Below, in pieces: positions 15,480 to 21,297 of a DNA stretch of 21,297 nucleotides. This DNA comes from a virus. The stretch is taken from IMG/VR virus record IMGVR_UViG_3300028837_000424, positions 1-21,297 of that record; one strand, 5' to 3'. Position numbers and translations under genes: made by a program. The notes beneath the pieces are model-generated. The model searched no databases. It had not been told where the DNA came from and saw only the letters and a program-made list of their open reading frames with translations. Positions within the stretch are counted from its first letter, which is position 1; each line of letters starts with the position of its first letter.

Positions 15480-15646
15480 AAAAAACAAAATTAGTAAATA
15501 ATTTAAATGAATTTATTAATATGACGTGGTTGCAAATTGATTGTTTAATAAAAGCACATAATAGATATGAAAAAATGATAGAACAAAAAAGCAAACATGC
15601 TGAATCGACTAATAGATTAAGGAATAAAATAAGACATGGCCGATAA
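15228..15646 (+). CDS. Tail assembly chaperone, frameshifted long form (gpGT-like)
   Basis: A -1 slip in the run 15412-15420 (A AAA AAA in the zero frame) joins 64 residues of G to a 75-residue extension in the -1 frame that ends at 15646, giving about 139 residues. The -1 frame is blocked by TGA at 15410-15412 and opens only at 15413, exactly at the A run. The extension contains IGYFEKYVGLKKTKLVNNLN and WLQIDCLIKAHNRYEKMIEQ, and its end overlaps the tape-measure start by 11 bases. T-like extensions bind the tape measure while the G part coats it. The arrangement G/T-frameshift then tape measure is established in long-tailed phages; the ratio of the two forms cannot be seen. Confidence 0.82.
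15412..15420 (+). promoter_or_regulatory. Slippery A9 run for programmed -1 frameshifting
   Basis: Zero-frame codons read GAA AAA AAA ACA. Slipping back one base on AAA AAA leaves perfect re-pairing (A AAA AAA type). An AT-only inverted repeat lies 23 bases downstream (arms AAAATATC and GATATTTT at 15444-15451 and 15453-15460), which could fold to a weak 7-bp hairpin with a CGG loop. That spacing is longer than the usual 5-9 bases, so a stimulatory role is doubtful. Confidence 0.75.
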
Positions 15647-17555
15647 AGAACTGGGGTTAAGAGTAACGGCAAAAGGAACACAAAGAGCCAAAAAAGGTAT
15701 TGAGGGTGTCCGTGTTTCTATATCAAGATTAAGAAATCAAATGCTTCTCGGTACTCTTGCCGCTGGACTATTAACCGTTGGTTTTAAAAAACTTATTGGA
15801 TTAGCATCTGAACAGGAAAGAGTTGAAAAAAAACTTGCTCAAACAATAAAAAGCACAGGGATGGCAGCAGGCTTTACTTTCGATGAACTTACTAAGATGG
15901 CAAGTGCATTGCAGGACATCACTACTTTTGGTGATGAAGCTATTATTGAATCACAATCATTACTTGCAACATTTACAAATATTGGTAAAGATGTTTTTCC
16001 AGAGGCACTTAAAGCAGTACTTGACGTTTCTGTTGGTATGGGGCAAGATTTAAAATCTTCAGCAATACAACTTGGCAAAGCATTAAACGATCCTATATTG
16101 GGTATATCCGCACTATCAAGAACCGGAATTACATTTAATGATGTCCAGAAAGACATGATAAAGACAATGGTTGATGCGGGTGATACAGCAGGAGCACAAG
16201 CGGTTATATTAGAAGAATTAAATAAACAATTTGGCGGGCAAGCGGAAGCGGCGGCTAAAGGTTTCGGGACTATTGATCAGCTTGGTAATTCTTTGGGCGA
16301 TCTTGGAGAGGTATTAGGACAATCGATAGGGAAATCATCTTTATTTCAAAACGCAATATATTTTCTAAAAAACTCTACTGATGATTTGATTGGTGCGCTT
16401 AGTGAAGCAAGAATAGAAATAGAAGGTTTGACAAGTACAGAAACAGAGCTTGTTAAAATAGAGCGAGAATTAATAAAAAACGGTATTCAGTTAGAAACTA
16501 CTTTAGAAAGGCAAATAGACGCTGGGAAAACAGCAAAAGAAGAGGAGCAACGGCTAATAGTACAAAGAAAAATTGCAGCAGCAGAAGCAAAAGGAGAAGC
16601 TGTTGCGATTTTTGATGTTGTCGGTGCATTTGCTGATGAATCGTTATCGGCTGATGAAAGCTCTAAAAGTCTATTGAAGAGAAGGAAAGAGTTACAAAAA
16701 CAAATAAAAGAAGAAAAAGAACTTGCAAAAGTGGTAAAAGAAAAACCGAAACCGAAACCGAAAGCAAAAGAAGAAGAAAAAGAAAAAGAAGATGACATAG
16801 GAGTTGAACTTGATTTTGAAAAATTCAGAGCAGAAGAAAAGCAAAAGATAATTGATGAACAAAGAAAAAAAGATTTAGAACAACAGCAAATATTTAATGA
16901 ATCAAAAAATGAATTAGCTACAAATCAATTTGATTTAGAAAGACAAAAATTACAAGAAAGTTTCCTTTCAGATTTTGAAATTGTTAAAGGAAATGATGAA
17001 GCAGTTACAGCATTGCGTGAAGCCAGACAAGTTAAAATGAATGAAATAGATAAAAGAGAAACAGATTTCTTTGAAGAACAACAAATGAGAAAAATAGATA
17101 TAGCAAAACAAACCACAGGATTTTTAGCGGATAATCTTAGTCTACTTGCAAGTGAAGTTAAAGAATTTTCAGGAATTGCACAAGTGGCAGCAATTGCAGA
17201 CGCAACAGTTGCAGGCTACGAAGCCGCAATCCATTCTTTTAAATTTGGCGCTAAACTTGGTGGCCCTATTCTTGGCGGTATTTTTTCCGCTATATCATTA
17301 GGTGCAACAGGTGCTTTAATAAGTAAAATCGCAGCAACATCTTTTCAAACATCTGAAGGGATGACAAGAACGGTACCAGGTGCATCAACGGAGCGCGTTT
17401 TAATTCCCGCTCATGGTGGTGAGGAAATAGGCAGGCGAAGCGGTGCAAGTATTAATATAACTGTCAATGGCGCAATAGATCCGGACGCAACAGGTCAGGC
17501 AGTATTCACAGTATTAAATAAATTTATGAAAGTAAACGGAGTATCTTTCGCATGA
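15636..17555 (+). CDS. Tape measure protein
   Basis: The protein has 639 residues and is helix-rich; it sets tail length and is ejected with the DNA. Evidence: a start overlapping the GT-type chaperone, an N-terminal hydrophobic segment (QMLLGTLAAGLLTVGFKKLI, about 35-54), a TMP-type core (LQDITTFGDEAIIESQSLLA, then FPEALKAVLDVSVGMGQDLK and LGKALNDPILGISALSRTGI), a long charged coiled-coil part (270-480) with a Lys/Pro KPKPKPKAK tract near 370, and a second hydrophobic region (GAKLGGPILGGIFSAISLGA, about 535-565). At roughly 0.15 nm per residue, 639 residues predict a tail near 100 nm (rule of thumb). It overlaps the next gene by ATGA. The middle is more AT-rich than the ends. Confidence 0.9.
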   Translation: MADKELGLRVTAKGTQRAKKGIEGVRVSISRLRNQMLLGTLAAGLLTVGFKKLIGLASEQERVEKKLAQTIKSTGMAAGFTFDELTKMASALQDITTFGDEAIIESQSLLATFTNIGKDVFPEALKAVLDVSVGMGQDLKSSAIQLGKALNDPILGISALSRTGITFNDVQKDMIKTMVDAGDTAGAQAVILEELNKQFGGQAEAAAKGFGTIDQLGNSLGDLGEVLGQSIGKSSLFQNAIYFLKNSTDDLIGALSEARIEIEGLTSTETELVKIERELIKNGIQLETTLERQIDAGKTAKEEEQRLIVQRKIAAAEAKGEAVAIFDVVGAFADESLSADESSKSLLKRRKELQKQIKEEKELAKVVKEKPKPKPKAKEEEKEKEDDIGVELDFEKFRAEEKQKIIDEQRKKDLEQQQIFNESKNELATNQFDLERQKLQESFLSDFEIVKGNDEAVTALREARQVKMNEIDKRETDFFEEQQMRKIDIAKQTTGFLADNLSLLASEVKEFSGIAQVAAIADATVAGYEAAIHSFKFGAKLGGPILGGIFSAISLGATGALISKIAATSFQTSEGMTRTVPGASTERVLIPAHGGEEIGRRSGASINITVNGAIDPDATGQAVFTVLNKFMKVNGVSFA

Positions 17556-18469
17556 GTTTTAAAATAGGCTTTATAAATTCAGCAGGCACAGGATTAAAAA
17601 CAATATCCGATGCTGTCAGGATAAATCTTGATGACGATTCGGATGTGAGTTTTAACCGGGGCGGTGCAAGGGATGGGTTTTTTATTGAAGATTCAATGAA
17701 AGCGCAGATTACGCTTGAACTTGATGCTGTCACTCAAGCCGATTTTGGCAACACAATTGCAAAGGTAATGAATAACCGGGCATATCCGCATAAGGTTTAT
17801 ATCCATGAACCGGCAGCAGCAAGCCAGAGAATAAACATTAATAATACAGGCGGCAACGAGGGCAAACAACTTGCTTCTGATTTAGCAGAACCTACTTATG
17901 CAAGTGCAACGGAATTTACAGGCGGTCAGTATACGGCAATACAAAATTTTAGTACGGATGTTACTGTCAGTACAGCGACATTAAAGAACATCCATTACTT
18001 CTATCAGTTTGATTTAAGCACCTGGATTGCAGCTTATGGCGCTGAATATCTAAGACGCTTAACTTTATTTATGCAAGACCCGCGTGTAAAAGAAACAAGT
18101 GGCGCGAATACAAATGATTTGGGCTATATCATTTATGCTTACAATTATACTAATGCTGAATGGGTTGAAATAAAAAGACAGTCTATTACAGTTGATGCAA
18201 CTAATCAACAGTTTGCATCATTAAGACCATTAGAGGGATTCACATCTTTTTCAGACTTCATTGACGGTTCTAGTTTCTGTCAGTTTAAAGTTACTAATGC
18301 ACAGGAAAGAACACCCGGAGCCGTATGGACATTGACACATGAAATCAATTATGTGGAATTAATTGTAAACGGATTTGGAATAAAACAGACAAATGCTTTT
18401 AATGCCAATTGGCGATCCCCGTTTACAGGTGATGGATACGTTCAAACACTTAATTTGCAAGAGCTATAA
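17552..18469 (+). CDS. Putative distal tail protein
   Basis: This 305-residue beta-rich protein starts within the tape-measure stop (ATGA) and sits where siphophages carry the distal tail (Dit) protein, before the hub. Residues 1-85 (GLKTISDAVRINLDDDSDVS, then FGNTIAKVMNNRAYPHKVYI) may be a ring-forming domain. The rest (DLSTWIAAYGAEYLRRLTLF, DLGYIIYAYNYTNAEWVEIK, LTHEINYVELIVNGFG) looks like one or two beta-sandwich, carbohydrate-binding-like folds. No named family can be assigned by eye. The Dit role is inferred from gene order and length. A minor tail protein of another kind remains possible. Confidence 0.55.
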   Translation: MSFKIGFINSAGTGLKTISDAVRINLDDDSDVSFNRGGARDGFFIEDSMKAQITLELDAVTQADFGNTIAKVMNNRAYPHKVYIHEPAAASQRININNTGGNEGKQLASDLAEPTYASATEFTGGQYTAIQNFSTDVTVSTATLKNIHYFYQFDLSTWIAAYGAEYLRRLTLFMQDPRVKETSGANTNDLGYIIYAYNYTNAEWVEIKRQSITVDATNQQFASLRPLEGFTSFSDFIDGSSFCQFKVTNAQERTPGAVWTLTHEINYVELIVNGFGIKQTNAFNANWRSPFTGDGYVQTLNLQEL

Positions 18470-18472
18470 AAT

Positions 18473-20770
18473 ATGCTTGCCTTATCAGATGCCTTTAAGA
18501 AAGTACTATTTGCAAATCAGGTTTTAAATCCATTTGCAAAATTAGTATTTGAGGACACGGCTGATGAACCTGATCACGGTTTAATGTCATTTGATTTGGA
18601 TGTATCTCAATTTATAAACGCATGGGGTAATGTCAAACGTTCAATGTCTTATGATATCGGCAAGTTTTCTCCCGGCGGCCATTCTTTTGAATTGAGCAAT
18701 AATAAAACTGATATAGGTGATTGGCTTTTTACTTTGCGTAAAAAATTCGGTTCTGATTTCTGGATGGACAAAGAGTATTATATCCTTTGGGGTTTTAAAC
18801 AGATACCGGTCACAACATCCATATCGGTTACATTGCCTGTCATTTCCCCTTTAGGTTTTGGGGATGAACCCACGGACATTATCGCAACCCCTGCAACGCT
18901 TGGGTGGGGTGTTCCTCCATCGGGTACGGAATCGCTAACATCGGCAAGGGAAGAAACGGTTGAAATATACCGGGGCGATATTTATACAAAGACAGAGCAA
19001 AGAATGGCCGGTATTGTCAATGTAGGTTCAAAGGACATTACAAAAAGGATTAATGATTTTAAAGTGTGTACGTTAATTCTCGCAAGTGAGATTTTTGATT
19101 ATGGAACATCTACGGATTATAATGATGTTGGCTATCAACAAGTAATAAAATATGGAATACATAAATTAATAACTAATAGTGAAGGAAAGGAAATATCAGA
19201 AAGGAAAAATCCTTTTTCTATAACACTTGGAAATCCAAACTTAGCAAATGCAATAATAATTGGTAGTGGTGATTCAATAGTTCCTTCATATTATCTTTGG
19301 TATTTTCCTTTTATAAATGATATTGACGTTTCTGCTGTAAATTATTCAGGAGGCACTTATAAAGTTTATTATTGGGATTATAGAAGCGGACAAAAAAAAT
19401 GGACACCATTTGATTCTACAAATTTTAATTCAAAAGTTGAGGTTACTAAAATTAGTGGAATAGATGGAATATTTGTAAAAATACTAACCAGCATTCCTGA
19501 TGGATTTACCGGAACATGGAGTGATTATAAATCAGGAGCATCAGCCTGGGCAGATGATAATCCGGATCCAATGATATGTATTGAAACAAAAAGCAACACG
19601 TATATAAACGGTACTTATAATCCAAATCCGGTTTTAATAATTTACGACCTTTTGACTAATAGCAGGTTTATAGGATTTGACTCTGGTATGTTAGACATAT
19701 CTTCTCCCCAAAGAGGAGTATTTGACGGTGTTATTGGTTCAATTTTTTTACAATTACAAACACCGGTCGAGGGTTATTCATTTGATGAAACATTTAATTT
19801 CTTTAATGGTGAAGATGCTGAAATTAATACTGATTATAATAAAGAGATAGGATTGTTAAGAATTGTTGAGGACATTGCAAAAATATGCGGAATGTATTTC
19901 TTTACTGAAAAGAAAAAATCAATATCTGAAGACAGGCGTATACATCTTTTATATAATCGTACAGTCTCACCATGTACAGACGATCCGCCTGCATTGTTGT
20001 CTCTGTCAACAGCCGGTAAATTACAATCATATCAAGTTAATACAAATTCAGATGACCTTAAAGATAAAGTCATTATAACAAACTTTGATTCAGGTATTTC
20101 AACGCCCGATAATTTTGATGTTAAAATACAGGGTACGGGCAATAGAGTTTTACAATTAAGCGCACCTACTAACCCGCCTGTATATTTTTATAATTCAGGG
20201 GCCGCTGCAGATTCAATTGCGCAAAGATTATTAAGTCAACTAAATAAACCGCCTGAAATTATCAATACTGACCTAGACGCATCCGGACTTGTTGTCGAAC
20301 TTGGCGACTATGTTAAATTACATGAACATAAAATTAATGAAACGATAATAGCGCAAATATTTAACAGTGGCTTTGCTGTCAACGGTACGGGTACGGGTCT
20401 TGTTGCGAAACGATATACAGATTTATATGGCCCGGAAGAAAGCAATCCTTTTAAGAAATGGGCTTTTGTCGGTTGCGCTTATGTCGATGACGATCAGATA
20501 GGCGGTAATGGCGCGGATGCAAGTATTGAGCTAAACGGTACTGTTGTCACATTGGCAAGCGGAGAAACAATTGATTCAAACATTGCAATACCGGGAATGG
20601 CTATAACCCTTGACGGCGACAACGCGACATTTGAACATTTTAGATTGAAACAAATATTAACGACAATAACTTTTGAAATAGAAGAATCGTTAGAGGGCGG
20701 GGGCGACATAGCGAGTATCGCACATGCTAACGTCACATGGTCAATAGGAAATAGTTATCACGTTTATTAA
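18473..20770 (+). CDS. Baseplate hub/tail tip protein
   Basis: This 765-residue protein follows the Dit-position gene and probably forms the trimeric hub that closes the tube. The N-terminus (LNPFAKLVFEDTADEP, and NVKRSMSYDIGKFSPGGHSF) and segment VEIYRGDIYTKTEQRMAGIV (about 162-181) resemble hub beta domains. Later LLRIVEDIAKICGMYFF (about 462-478) and DSIAQRLLSQLNKPPEIINT, then LVVELGDYVKL are typical of hub C-terminal parts. No lytic or peptidase motif was seen, unlike many Tal proteins. A central part (about 182-502, bases 19020-19980) is clearly more AT-rich than both flanks. The start at 18473 is only 3 bases after the stop and has no clear Shine-Dalgarno. Confidence 0.75.
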   Translation: MLALSDAFKKVLFANQVLNPFAKLVFEDTADEPDHGLMSFDLDVSQFINAWGNVKRSMSYDIGKFSPGGHSFELSNNKTDIGDWLFTLRKKFGSDFWMDKEYYILWGFKQIPVTTSISVTLPVISPLGFGDEPTDIIATPATLGWGVPPSGTESLTSAREETVEIYRGDIYTKTEQRMAGIVNVGSKDITKRINDFKVCTLILASEIFDYGTSTDYNDVGYQQVIKYGIHKLITNSEGKEISERKNPFSITLGNPNLANAIIIGSGDSIVPSYYLWYFPFINDIDVSAVNYSGGTYKVYYWDYRSGQKKWTPFDSTNFNSKVEVTKISGIDGIFVKILTSIPDGFTGTWSDYKSGASAWADDNPDPMICIETKSNTYINGTYNPNPVLIIYDLLTNSRFIGFDSGMLDISSPQRGVFDGVIGSIFLQLQTPVEGYSFDETFNFFNGEDAEINTDYNKEIGLLRIVEDIAKICGMYFFTEKKKSISEDRRIHLLYNRTVSPCTDDPPALLSLSTAGKLQSYQVNTNSDDLKDKVIITNFDSGISTPDNFDVKIQGTGNRVLQLSAPTNPPVYFYNSGAAADSIAQRLLSQLNKPPEIINTDLDASGLVVELGDYVKLHEHKINETIIAQIFNSGFAVNGTGTGLVAKRYTDLYGPEESNPFKKWAFVGCAYVDDDQIGGNGADASIELNGTVVTLASGETIDSNIAIPGMAITLDGDNATFEHFRLKQILTTITFEIEESLEGGGDIASIAHANVTWSIGNSYHVY

Positions 20771-20781
20771 AGGATTAAATT

Positions 20782-21297
20782 ATGGCAATAGCTAACCAGA
20801 CAATCAATAGCGGCGACCAAGTTACAAGGACAATGCAGCAGAATTTAAATGACGACGCAAATAATACCGCTGATAACATTAATCCTCAATATATGTTTCC
20901 TATATTGAATATGGATTCATTCATAATAAACCAAGGAAACGTAATAGGAATTACAACATCAACCTGGTATAATAATCCTCCGGCGCTTGCCTATGGTTCG
21001 TATACGCCAGAATCGGGCAGTGTATATTTAGCTGTTGTAGGTACTAATGATGTAAAAAGAGTTGCTAATACAATAGAATTTATACGCGGAGCTGTTGCTA
21101 CTATTGACGCAACCATTGCAGTAAAAGCGACAATAAACGGAGGGGGCTTTGTTGCGGCAGACTTACAAATTGAATATGAAATATTTGAAGTTTCATCAAC
21201 AGGCGTAGTAACGTCAAAAGTCGGAGCAGCAACTCAAAATCTCACTGTGGGAGGGGTTTGGACATCTTATACTTTGTATACAGGGCAAAGCATAACT
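20782..21297 (+). CDS. Tail tip/fibre protein, N-terminal part (runs off window)
   Basis: The ATG at 20782 is preceded by AAAGGATT, a fair ribosome site, and 11 bases separate it from the hub stop. The open frame gives 172 residues to the window edge with no stop. The start MAIANQTINSGDQVTRTMQQ looks like a short helical attachment peptide to the hub. After it, INGGGFVAADLQIEYEIFEV and GGVWTSYTLYTGQSIT suggest a beta-sandwich (jelly-roll-like) domain, as in receptor-binding or baseplate-fibre proteins. The receptor-binding guess comes from position and fold impression only. The length of the complete gene cannot be known. Confidence 0.7.
   Translation, partial: MAIANQTINSGDQVTRTMQQNLNDDANNTADNINPQYMFPILNMDSFIINQGNVIGITTSTWYNNPPALAYGSYTPESGSVYLAVVGTNDVKRVANTIEFIRGAVATIDATIAVKATINGGGFVAADLQIEYEIFEVSSTGVVTSKVGAATQNLTVGGVWTSYTLYTGQSIT

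Noticed and set aside
19020-19980. Intein, homing endonuclease or intron in the hub gene
   Set aside because: The frame is continuous, and no Cys/His-Asn splice junctions, HNH or LAGLIDADG motifs were seen.
1-21297. CRISPR arrays, tRNA or rRNA genes, insertion sequences, integrase
   Set aside because: No regularly spaced repeats, no cloverleaf or terminal inverted repeats noticed, and no recombinase motifs in any frame read. This was a scan by eye, so a degenerate tRNA could be missed.

Overview
The window is the structural (morphogenesis) half of a tailed-phage genome, either a free phage or a prophage. The fold set is siphovirus-like: an HK97-type portal and capsid, a tail-tube protein, a G/GT tail-assembly chaperone with a frameshift, and a tape-measure protein. 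No sheath gene was seen. All genes run on the plus strand with very short gaps or with TAATG/ATGA overlaps, so they form one or two long late operons. The DNA is AT-rich overall. Its composition swings sharply, even inside single genes, between roughly 20-30% and 45-55% GC in individual 60-base lines that I counted by hand. No integrase, replication, lysis, tRNA or CRISPR feature is visible, and the host cannot be named from what is here.

Layout. At 106-2302 lie a putative small terminase and a clear large terminase. At 2318-4540 is an HK97-like portal carrying a phage Mu gpF/SPP1 gp7-like minor head domain at its C-terminus. Two small unknown genes follow (4540-4886). At 4883-7168 are an XkdF-like capsid maturation protease with an N-terminal zinc-ribbon-like segment and a scaffold-like acidic protein. 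The major capsid protein (7200-8462) is followed by a convincing hairpin terminator.

After the terminator is a broken glycosyltransferase remnant (8541 to about 8900) whose 3' part is fused to a small head-protein-like domain (to 9090), then a small unknown gene. Next come two neck genes: a head-tail connector (9287-9874) and an HK97 gp10-like protein (9883-10383).

The region 10394-14197 is the accessory part. It holds a repetitive virion protein, a 46-residue Cys-rich lipoprotein-like peptide that is easily missed, a small Cys/Asn-rich mini beta-helix-like protein, a right-handed beta-helix protein, a fibre-like gene broken by a frameshift, and a fibronectin type III domain fused to a tail-terminator-like domain.

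The tail module (14230 to the end) has the tail tube, the chaperone G with a clear programmed -1 frameshift to a T extension, the tape measure, a distal-tail-position protein, a baseplate hub-like protein and the start of a tip or fibre protein that runs off the window. Together these genes package DNA, build and mature the capsid, join it to the tail and build the tail and its tip. The most interesting points are the frameshift chaperone, the portal-MuF fusion with its composition step, the two broken genes and the surface-protein cluster between neck and tail tube.
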